From assembly GCA_916719935.1 (NCBI GenBank), contig CAKAPY010000030.1:1-10592 (forward strand): a DNA stretch of 10,592 bases. Reading direction: 5' to 3'. Within the stretch, counting starts at the first letter, position 1. The number at the start of each line of letters is the position of its first letter. Source of the DNA: an uncultured Actinomyces sp. (lineage in GTDB: Bacteria > Actinomycetota > Actinomycetes > Actinomycetales > Actinomycetaceae). The position numbers were made by a program, and so were the translations under genes. Below the pieces are notes generated by a model. It was not told where the DNA came from, ran no database searches, and worked only from the letters and a program-made list of their open reading frames with translations. Positions 5,805 to 10,592 of the stretch are shown one piece after another.

Positions 5805-7097
5805 ATGACCCCGTGGGAAGATCGCCAGCTTATCGAAGCCTTCGATGAAGAATTCGAAGAACTTGTTCATTTTGCGGCGGGTTCGGTTGTAGATTGCGGT
5901 TTCGGATACATGGATCGCAATGGGGTAGTGGATCCTTCAAAGCCAGTTGAACTGTGGATTACTGGGCGAATGACCTATGTTTTCGCGCTCGCGGCGCTCA
6001 AGGGTTACGACTGGGCGATCCCCTTGGTTGATCATGGTATTCGTTGCCTGACTGAAGGCCCTATGTACGATGCCGAAAATGGCGGTTGGTTCTCCGGGCT
6101 CGTGACAGAGATTGTTCAGCGCGAGGATGGCCCGCATTGGAAGGCGATTGAACCAGCCAATGACGGTCTGAAACAGGCATACGCACATGCATTTGTCATC
6201 CTCTGCTCAAGCGCTGCAACAGTGCTTGGACGCCCGGGTGCCCGTGAGCTTCTTGATCGTGCGCTGGCTGACCAAGAGCTCCATTGGTGGGAGCCTCAGT
6301 TTGGACGCGTCTGTGAATCCTGGAACCGTGATTACACTCGTGGCGAGAGCTACCGTGGTGTCAATGCAAATATGCACACCGTCGAGGCTTACCTAGCTGC
6401 TTATGATGCGACGGGAGAGCGTATCTGGCTGGATCGTGCACGTGGAATCTGTCGTTTCGTTTCCGAGGTCGCTGAGCAGCAGCATTGGCGTATTCCCGAG
6501 CACTTCGATGTCGAGTGGAACATGCTTCCCGATCACAATATCGATCGTCCTTCGGATCCTTTCCGTCCCTACGGTGCAACCCCCGGACATGGGATGGAAT
6601 GGGCGCGACTGATCCTCCACACTCGTGCGGCCTTCTTGGCCATGGGGGAGAGCGAAGATTGGATGCTTGAAGCTGCTGAGCAGCTTTTCAACCGTGCCTG
6701 CTCTGATGGCTGGGATAAACATGGCGCGGAGGGTTTCGTTTACACCACTGACTGGGAAGGGCGCGCGGTCGTGGATACTCGCATGCACTGGGTGCTGTGT
6801 GAGGCTGTCAATTCTGCATGTGTCTTAGGTCGTGTTCATGAAGAGGCCGGAGACGACGCGCGTGTTGCGGAGTTGAGTTCTTTGTATGCGCAGTGGGCTG
6901 ATTGGGCGGACCGCTACCTTCGCGAGGCCTCCGGTCGCTGGATCCACGAAGTTGACGCCTCGGGTGTGGAGTCAGGGACGACCTGGGAGGGGAAGGCGGA
7001 TGCCTACCACGTTGCGCAGATGCTGCTTCTGCCACAGGTTGGTAATACCCCGTGCTTTGCTTTGGCCTTGAAGGAGAAAGCAGAAGAAGAGGCCTAG
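5805..7097 (+). CDS. AGE-family (N-acylglucosamine 2-epimerase-like) sugar epimerase/isomerase
   Basis: 430-residue cytoplasmic (alpha/alpha)6-barrel protein. Members interconvert free aldoses and ketoses or epimers at C2: GlcNAc 2-epimerase, cellobiose 2-epimerase, mannose isomerase, sulfoquinovose isomerase YihS. The segments GFGYMDRNGVVDPSKPVELW (32-51) and KQAYAHAFVIL (123-133) and four barrel histidines mark it: H191 in NANMHTVEA, H262 in PGHGMEW, H328 in DTRMHWVLCEA and H402 in KADAYHV, which lines up with the catalytic acid/base His. The pattern is nearest to the mannose/sulfoquinovose aldose-ketose isomerase branch, but the substrate cannot be fixed. I start it at the ATG 5805, six bases after AGAGGA; the ATG at 5787 has no Shine-Dalgarno. 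No transporter or sugar kinase is nearby, so context does not give the sugar. Confidence 0.88.
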   Translation: MTPWEDRQLIEAFDEEFEELVHFAAGSVVDCGFGYMDRNGVVDPSKPVELWITGRMTYVFALAALKGYDWAIPLVDHGIRCLTEGPMYDAENGGWFSGLVTEIVQREDGPHWKAIEPANDGLKQAYAHAFVILCSSAATVLGRPGARELLDRALADQELHWWEPQFGRVCESWNRDYTRGESYRGVNANMHTVEAYLAAYDATGERIWLDRARGICRFVSEVAEQQHWRIPEHFDVEWNMLPDHNIDRPSDPFRPYGATPGHGMEWARLILHTRAAFLAMGESEDWMLEAAEQLFNRACSDGWDKHGAEGFVYTTDWEGRAVVDTRMHWVLCEAVNSACVLGRVHEEAGDDARVAELSSLYAQWADWADRYLREASGRWIHEVDASGVESGTTWEGKADAYHVAQMLLLPQVGNTPCFALALKEKAEEEA

Positions 7098-7137
7098 TCC
7101 GCTTCTACTCTCACTTTTCTGGGGTGAGCTTAGCCAC

Positions 7138-7169
7138 GCATACTGGGTTTTAGGTCAAACCCAGTATGC
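7138..7169. repeat. Perfect 13-bp inverted repeat upstream of guaB
   Basis: GCATACTGGGTTT (7138-7150), a six-base spacer TAGGTC, then AAACCCAGTATGC (7157-7169). It lies 40 bases after the AGE stop and ends 19 bases before the guaB -10 box, so its right arm covers the -35 position. It lacks a T-run, so it could be a U-less terminator of the upstream gene, an operator for guaB, or both. Confidence 0.85.
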
Positions 7170-7188
7170 TCTAGCCCACTTTCGGGCC

Positions 7189-7194
7189 TAAACT
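7189..7194 (+). promoter_or_regulatory. Predicted -10 box of a leaderless guaB promoter
   Basis: TAAACT ends six bases before the guaB ATG, which places the likely transcript start on or next to the A of the start codon. No Shine-Dalgarno is present in the 20 bases before ATG. guaB3 has a -10 box (TAGAAT) at the same distance. Confidence 0.6.
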
Positions 7195-7200
7195 CTGTTC

Positions 7201-8718
7201 ATGGCAGACATTCACAATGATCCTTTTGCTTTGACCGGACTGACCTACGATGACGTTCTGCTTCTTCCTGAACTGACCGATGTTGTTCCCTCTGAGGTCG
7301 ATACATCTGCACAGTTGACGAAGAAGATTCGCCTGCGTATTCCTCTGCTTTCTGCAGCGATGGATACGGTGACCGAGGCGCGCATGGCGATTGCAATGGC
7401 TCGCCAGGGCGGTATCGGAATCTTGCACCGAAATCTCTCGATTGAAGAGCAAGCTTCCCAAGTTCGTCAGGTGAAGCGTTCTGAATCGGGAATGGTTGAG
7501 GACCCGGTGACTATTGGTCCCGATGCAACCATCGAGGAACTGGATCGTTTGTGTGGTCACTACCGTGTCTCAGGCCTTCCCGTTGTCGACGATCAGCAGC
7601 AGCTCATTGGCATTATTACGAACCGCGATCTGCGTTTTGTTCCTACCGATCAGTGGGCAACACTGAAGGTTCGTGACTGTATGACTCCTCGCGAACGTCT
7701 GGTGACGGGCAAGGTTGGAACCAGTCGTGAGGAAGCGAAGGCACTGCTTGCGACAAATCGTGTTGAGAAGCTGCCGATTATCGATGAGGACGGGCGTCTG
7801 ACCGGTCTGATCACGGTGAAGGATTTTGTGAAGACTGAACAGTATCCGAATGCGACGAAGGATGATCGCGGTCGTCTGATGGTCGGTGCTGCAGTTGGGT
7901 ACTGGGGAGACACTTGGGAACGCGCCTGTGCGCTTCGCGATGCAGGCGTTGACGTCCTAGTTGTTGACACCGCTAACGGCGGTGCTGCCTTGGCTTTGGA
8001 AATGATCCGAAAGATCAAGGCTGACTCTTCTTTCGATGGTGTTCAGATCATCGGCGGCAATGTCGCAACAACCGAAGGTGCTCAGGCTCTGATTGATGCA
8101 GGCGTTGACGCTGTGAAGGTGGGTGTTGGCCCGGGTTCGATTTGTACAACGCGTGTCGTTGCGGGCGTGGGCGTACCTCAGGTAACTGCGATCTATTTGG
8201 CATCTCTCGCGTGCAAGCCGGCAGGTGTGCCTCTGATTGCTGATGGCGGCCTGCAGTACTCCGGTGATATCGGTAAGGCAATTGTTGCCGGCGCGGACAC
8301 CGTCATGCTGGGTTCGCTTCTTGCTGGCTGCGAAGAATCGCCCGGCGAGGTCGTCTTCACGAATGGCAAGCAGTTCAAGCGTTACCGTGGCATGGGCTCT
8401 TTGGGTGCGATGAGTTCGCGCGGACGCAAGTCGTACTCGAAGGATCGCTACTTCCAAGCCGATGTCTCTTCGGACGACAAGATTGTTCCCGAGGGCATCG
8501 AGGGCCAGGTTCCCTACACCGGTTCGCTCGCTGCAGTTGTCTACCAGCTGGTGGGCGGTCTGCATCAGACGATGTTCTACCTAGGTGCCTCGACGATTGA
8601 CGCGGTCAAGCGTAATGGTCGTTTCGTTCGCATCACTTCTGCAGGCTTGCGTGAATCGCACCCGCATGACGTCCAGATGACGACTGAGGCTCCGAACTAT
8701 CACTCTTCGACGAAGTGA
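7201..8718 (+). CDS. guaB: Inosine-5'-monophosphate dehydrogenase (GuaB)
   Basis: 505 residues, full length. It oxidises IMP to XMP with NAD+, the first committed step of guanine nucleotide synthesis, as a cytoplasmic tetramer/octamer. The barrel begins with GLTYDDVLLLPE and IPLLSAAMDTVTEARMAIAMARQGGIGILHRN. Two CBS domains are inserted at ~98-148 and ~158-212. Then come the NAD-side VVDTANGG, the catalytic loop GPGSICTTRVV with C315, IADGGLQYSGDIGKA, the flap containing SYSKDRYFQ, and the C-terminal LRESHPHDVQMTTEAPNY. The flap insertion is typical of actinobacterial GuaB (M. tuberculosis GuaB2). The DTANGG segment differs from the common DTAHGH, keeping the Asp. The gene seems to start leaderless at the ATG 7201 and ends at a strong hairpin at 8735. 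Confidence 0.97.
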   Translation: MADIHNDPFALTGLTYDDVLLLPELTDVVPSEVDTSAQLTKKIRLRIPLLSAAMDTVTEARMAIAMARQGGIGILHRNLSIEEQASQVRQVKRSESGMVEDPVTIGPDATIEELDRLCGHYRVSGLPVVDDQQQLIGIITNRDLRFVPTDQWATLKVRDCMTPRERLVTGKVGTSREEAKALLATNRVEKLPIIDEDGRLTGLITVKDFVKTEQYPNATKDDRGRLMVGAAVGYWGDTWERACALRDAGVDVLVVDTANGGAALALEMIRKIKADSSFDGVQIIGGNVATTEGAQALIDAGVDAVKVGVGPGSICTTRVVAGVGVPQVTAIYLASLACKPAGVPLIADGGLQYSGDIGKAIVAGADTVMLGSLLAGCEESPGEVVFTNGKQFKRYRGMGSLGAMSSRGRKSYSKDRYFQADVSSDDKIVPEGIEGQVPYTGSLAAVVYQLVGGLHQTMFYLGASTIDAVKRNGRFVRITSAGLRESHPHDVQMTTEAPNYHSSTK

Positions 8719-8734
8719 TTCGTCAGTAGGAAGT

Positions 8735-8774
8735 CTTTAAGGGCACGGCTTTGAGCCGTGCCCTTAAAGTATTT
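8735..8774 (+). terminator. Intrinsic terminator of guaB
   Basis: A perfect 16-base stem, CTTTAAGGGCACGGCT with its complement, around a TTG loop, followed by TATTT. It starts 16 bases after the guaB stop. The A/T-rich stem base means it may also act on transcripts coming from the minus-strand exonuclease gene. Confidence 0.85.
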
Positions 8775-8775
8775 G

Positions 8776-8869
8776 CGGTGTGTCCTTTATTGCATGGGCC
8801 AGCGACGGTACCAGTGGAGATGGGGGGAATCTCCACCGGTGTGTGCCTATTGCAGGGGCCAGCGACGAT
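8776..8869. repeat. 33-34 bp direct repeat: copy of the exonuclease gene's last codons
   Basis: Copy A at 8776-8809 and copy B at 8837-8869 share CGGTGTGT, TATTGCA and GGGCCAGCGACG, with a few substitutions and one indel, about 60 bases apart. Copy B contains the last seven codons and stop of the minus-strand exonuclease gene; copy A lies beyond the stop. Between them is a hairpin (8810-8840). Confidence 0.75.
8810..8840 (-). terminator. Hairpin after the exonuclease gene, possible terminator
   Basis: GTGGAGAT (8814-8821) pairs with ATCTCCAC (8829-8836) around a G-rich 7-base loop, and ACC/GGT extends the stem after one mismatch. It starts seven bases beyond the exonuclease stop on the minus strand. 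There is no T-run, so it would be a U-less terminator or 3'-end protector. Confidence 0.45.
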
Positions 8870-9581
8870 CGATGTGTGTCTCCCTGCCCTTTGAACGCAT
8901 GAAATTCTCGAAGTTCTCTGCCCAAGCTGCGTGGGCTTCCTTCTGGAAGGCATGGATTTCCCGACAGTCTTTCGATGCGCAGTCCGGATATTTCCGGGCA
9001 ATAGCAGCTAGGACATCAAGGGTCATGATGACGTCATATTCAGCAGTGTGTGCGTTTTCTGAAACAGGAACGCCGTAAGCCGCTGCCATCAATGACAGTT
9101 GCTTCTTTCCTTTGCGGAAGCGCTCAAGATGGCGGTCCAAGACCAAGGGGTCGATGATAGGTGCCGGTTCTGGGGTTCCAAGTCTGTCGCTGAGTGTGGG
9201 AAGCGAGTGACGGCGAAGCTCATCTTCGAGCAGGGTGAGGTCGTAGCTTCCATTGAAGGCAACGACGGGGTAGCCCTGCGCCATATGTGCTGCCAATGCA
9301 GATGCGACTTCATTGAGAACTTCTTCGATGGGGCGCCCATGGCTGCGTGCGTGCTGGGTGGTAATGCCGTGGATTTGTGCAGCTGTGTCCGGGATATCCA
9401 CGCCCGGATCAGCTAACCACGTCGTAATAGTGTCGGAATCCGGGGATCCAGATGCGCCTTCGCTGCGCAGAACCAGAGCGGCGCTGACAAGACGGTCGCG
9501 ATGGGGATTGACGCCTGTCGTTTCGGTATCGAAGCCCAGCCAGGGGAGCTGAGCCCAAGAAAGAGGGTGTGTGTCTGCCAT
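8847..9581 (-). CDS. DEDDh 3'-5' exonuclease (DnaQ/epsilon-like)
   Basis: 244 residues. All catalytic positions of the DEDDh family are present: D18 and E20 in WLGFDTETTG (Exo I), D114 in VVAFNGSYDLTLLEDEL (Exo II), and H178 and D183 in AHTAEYDV (Exo III, H-x4-D). Such two-metal-ion enzymes remove 3' nucleotides from DNA or RNA; the fold is shared by the Pol III epsilon proofreader, RNase T and oligoribonuclease. It is a stand-alone domain with a ~55-residue C-terminal extension (FQKEAHAAWAENFENFM) and no GIY-YIG or BRCT partner, so proofreading, repair and RNA roles all stay open. The ATG at 9581 has no clear Shine-Dalgarno. It lies opposite to and between guaB and guaB3, ending 73 bases from the guaB terminator. 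Confidence 0.9.
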   Translation of the reverse strand: MADTHPLSWAQLPWLGFDTETTGVNPHRDRLVSAALVLRSEGASGSPDSDTITTWLADPGVDIPDTAAQIHGITTQHARSHGRPIEEVLNEVASALAAHMAQGYPVVAFNGSYDLTLLEDELRRHSLPTLSDRLGTPEPAPIIDPLVLDRHLERFRKGKKQLSLMAAAYGVPVSENAHTAEYDVIMTLDVLAAIARKYPDCASKDCREIHAFQKEAHAAWAENFENFMRSKGRETHIDRRWPLQ

Positions 9582-9640
9582 GGCTTAAGTGTGCATCAGA
9601 GCACTGTCATTTGCGTCCAGTTTTTCAGTTCGCGGCGCAT

Positions 9641-9673
9641 AAAAGTGTCCCGCTTCGACGAAGAAGCGGGACA
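9641..9673 (-). terminator. Rho-independent terminator of the small minus-strand ORF
   Basis: A perfect 11-base stem, TGTCCCGCTTC with GAAGCGGGACA, six-base loop, followed on the minus strand by CTTTT (T-run 9644-9641). It starts 19 bases past the stop of the ORF at 9693-9878. Its presence is the best evidence that a minus-strand transcript crosses this region. Confidence 0.85.
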
Positions 9674-9692
9674 GAATGGAATTGGCCAGTGA

Positions 9693-9878
9693 TCAGGGAT
9701 GTAAAGGCAAGGGGAAGGAGAAACGCGTGTATGCGCAGGGCATCTGAGCGCGATCTCGTGATCCGAGCTTCCGGCTTGCGCGTTCGCTTGTACGGCGCGA
9801 TACATCCTGACGATTACGGTTTTCCGTGCGTGAACTGCGTCGGAAATCCTTGGTAATGGCAGCTGCTGCTGTCAACAT
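9693..9878 (-). CDS. Small Arg-rich hypothetical protein
   Basis: 61 residues; I do not recognise the family. The N-terminus is Ala-rich (MLTAAAAITKDF). Residues ~13-45 are very rich in Arg, Ser and charged residues (RRSSRTENRNR, SRRTSERASRKLGSRDR), and the C-terminus is hydrophobic/aromatic and Pro-rich (YTRFSFPLPLHP) with a single Cys. There is no signal peptide or transmembrane helix. It has the best ribosome binding site in the window, AGGAGG five bases before the ATG, and a dedicated intrinsic terminator 19 bases after the stop, which favours a real gene. A longer in-frame start at 9971 is less likely because the Shine-Dalgarno supports 9878. A nucleic-acid-binding or ribosome-related role would suit the charge, but that is a guess; it could also be a leader ORF or a spurious ORF in a structured RNA. 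Confidence 0.55.
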   Translation of the reverse strand: MLTAAAAITKDFRRSSRTENRNRQDVSRRTSERASRKLGSRDRAQMPCAYTRFSFPLPLHP

Positions 9879-9923
9879 GGTGACCTCCTGCGGATCAAAT
9901 GACGAACACCGGTAGTAGGTGTA

Positions 9924-9955
9924 TCTATGTGACGACATAGACAGTGTGCCTGTCT
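9924..9955 (-). repeat. Overlapping hairpin pair in the small ORF's leader
   Basis: TCTATGT/ACATAGA (9924-9930 with 9935-9941, GACG loop) and AGACAG/CTGTCT (9939-9944 with 9950-9955). They share bases 9939-9941, so both cannot form completely in one RNA. They lie 46-77 bases upstream of the ATG at 9878. Confidence 0.55.
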
Positions 9956-9989
9956 GCTCAGTCCGTTTCAAGTGTTTGGTGACGTTGCT

Positions 9990-10014
9990 TTTTCCCTTTC
10001 AGTTCAAGGGAAAA
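9990..10014. repeat. 9-bp stem-loop
   Basis: TTTTCCCTT and AAGGGAAAA around TCAGTTC. Neither strand has a following T-run, so it is not an obvious terminator; it would lie in the leader of a minus-strand transcript. Confidence 0.6.
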
Positions 10015-10020
10015 TAGTGA

Positions 10021-10056
10021 TTGGGTAAAGGTGAGGAAGTGGTGAAGTTTACCCAA
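10021..10056. repeat. 9-bp inverted repeat with 18-base spacer
   Basis: TTGGGTAAA (10021-10029) and TTTACCCAA (10048-10056) are perfect complements. The spacer is purine-rich and itself contains two GGTGA units. The half-site spacing is close to three helical turns centre to centre, as expected for a dimeric or looped operator. Confidence 0.6.
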
Positions 10057-10164
10057 GGCGTCCTCATAAAGAGAATAAAATTAAAGTAAAATTTTTGATC
10101 CTTTTGCCATGTGTCCACAGGTGTTTGTGATCGAATGTAAAACCGTTTCGCTATGTAGACAGTA

Positions 10165-10180
10165 TGTGATATCGCTTACA
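10165..10180 (+). promoter_or_regulatory. CRP/GlxR-like binding site upstream of guaB3
   Basis: TGTGA-TATCGC-TTACA matches TGTGA-N6-TCACA at 9 of 10 half-site positions. It is centred about 85 bases before the predicted guaB3 transcript start. Single-site matches occur by chance, so this is a candidate only. Confidence 0.4.
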
Positions 10181-10245
10181 TTAATTGGTTGGGGAGGCTT
10201 CGTGTCTTCTGCGCCTTGGCGACGCATCCGACGAGATTGTGCGAC

Positions 10246-10251
10246 TAGAAT
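10246..10251 (+). promoter_or_regulatory. Predicted -10 box of a leaderless guaB3 promoter
   Basis: TAGAAT ends six bases before the guaB3 ATG, the same distance as the guaB -10 box. No Shine-Dalgarno precedes the ATG and no good -35 is seen at the normal spacing. Confidence 0.6.
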
Positions 10252-10257
10252 GGCGTC

Positions 10258-10592
10258 ATGGCTAACGAGGTCGAAATTGGTCGAGGAAAACGTGGTCGTC
10301 GGGCGTATACCTTGGATGACATTGCACTAGTTTCGGCACGCCGGACCAGGGATCCCGCGGATGTGAATGTTGGCTGGCAAATCGATGCGTATCACGTCGA
10401 CGTCCCCATTATGGCCGCGCCCATGGACTCGGTGATGAGTCCCGATACTGCGATCCTCTTTGGCAAACTCGGCGGAATTGGGGTCCTGGATCTGGATGGA
10501 TTGTGGACTCGTTACGAAAATCCTCAGCCGATTTTGGATGAAATAGCACAGCTTCCTGCAGACGGGTCGATTGCGCGTTTGCAGCAGATCTA
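10258..10592 (+). CDS. guaB3: GuaB3, IMP dehydrogenase-family protein, N-terminal part
   Basis: First 111 codons; the gene continues past the right edge. The N-terminus VEIGRGKRGRRAYTLDDIALVSARRTRDPADVNVGW followed by WQIDAYHVDVPIMAAPMDSVMSP and LGGIGVLDLDGLW is the GuaB3 pattern (compare M. tuberculosis GuaB3), distinct from the GuaB at 7201. GuaB3 proteins keep the TIM barrel and lack the CBS pair of GuaB. Their reaction was long unclear and is reported as IMP dehydrogenase in some lineages, so the activity here is open. The catalytic Cys loop is outside the window. The ATG at 10258 fits a leaderless start. Confidence 0.92.
   Translation, partial: MANEVEIGRGKRGRRAYTLDDIALVSARRTRDPADVNVGWQIDAYHVDVPIMAAPMDSVMSPDTAILFGKLGGIGVLDLDGLWTRYENPQPILDEIAQLPADGSIARLQQI

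Larger units (their letters stand above)
9879..10257. other. Structured divergent region between the small ORF and guaB3
   Basis: 379 bases without a clear gene. In order it holds: the small ORF's Shine-Dalgarno; three short hairpins at 9906-9922, 9924-9941 and 9939-9955, the last two sharing three bases; a 9-base stem-loop at 9990-10014; a 9-base inverted repeat with an 18-base purine-rich spacer at 10021-10056; an AT-rich stretch ~10067-10106; GTGTCCACA at 10111-10119; a CRP-like site at 10165-10180; and the guaB3 -10 box. Confidence 0.65.

Noticed and set aside
7957..8565. 202-codon minus-strand ORF opposite guaB
   Set aside because: It lies entirely within guaB, has no start signals and resembles no family; it is the complement of guaB codon bias.
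8723..9001. 92-codon minus-strand ORF across the direct repeat after the exonuclease
   Set aside because: It overlaps the exonuclease in another frame and runs through the guaB terminator hairpin; its repeated VAGPCN stretch just reflects the DNA repeat.
10067..10119. AT-rich stretch next to a DnaA-box-like sequence as a replication origin
   Set aside because: Only one imperfect box is seen and the neighbours are purine genes, not dnaA, dnaN or rpmH.
10109..10330. 73-codon plus-strand ORF overlapping the guaB3 start
   Set aside because: It overlaps guaB3 in another frame, spans the predicted guaB3 promoter and has no ribosome binding site.

Overview
The window looks like chromosomal DNA of an actinobacterium, most likely an Actinomycetaceae-type organism with a moderate GC content. 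The reasons are a WhiB-family iron-sulfur regulator, a THUMP-like methyltransferase, two IMP dehydrogenase paralogues (GuaB and the actinobacterial GuaB3), a CIRCE-controlled groES and gene starts without ribosome binding sites. The gene order tsaD - groES - whiB3/whiD - guaB - guaB3 is a known actinobacterial backbone (Mycobacterium tuberculosis Rv3419c to Rv3410c, and the Streptomyces groES-whiD-guaB region). Genus and species cannot be fixed from what is visible.

Layout, left to right. Positions 1-371 are the 3' end of tsaD (tRNA t6A synthesis). It converges on, and overlaps by 20 bases, a minus-strand THUMP-like SAM methyltransferase gene. A shared upstream region carries a perfect CIRCE operator and promoter for a solitary groES, which ends in a strong intrinsic terminator. 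Where groEL1 sits in mycobacteria and streptomycetes, this genome has a two-gene minus-strand operon: a membrane-anchored DsbA-like CPYC protein translationally coupled to CcdA. A minus-strand whiB3/whiD-type gene with its own terminator follows, then a 344-base divergent regulatory region.

The plus-strand block from 4773 holds a MerR-type regulator with a degenerate B12-binding-like C-terminal domain, an AGE-family sugar epimerase/isomerase, and guaB. A minus-strand DEDDh exonuclease lies between guaB and guaB3. A 379-base region upstream of guaB3 contains several inverted repeats, an AT-rich stretch and a CRP-like site. On the minus strand this region is followed by a small Arg-rich ORF with an excellent Shine-Dalgarno sequence and its own terminator. 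guaB3 runs off the right edge.

Themes. Purine nucleotide synthesis (guaB, guaB3) appears to be expressed from two leaderless promoters of the same geometry. Stress and redox functions cluster on the left (groES/CIRCE, DsbA-CcdA, WhiB3). I see no insertion sequence, phage gene, CRISPR array, tRNA or rRNA. The features that stand out are the replacement of groEL1 by a thiol-redox operon, the small ORF with its structured leader, the matched leaderless guaB promoters and the altered cobalamin-site residues in the MerR regulator.
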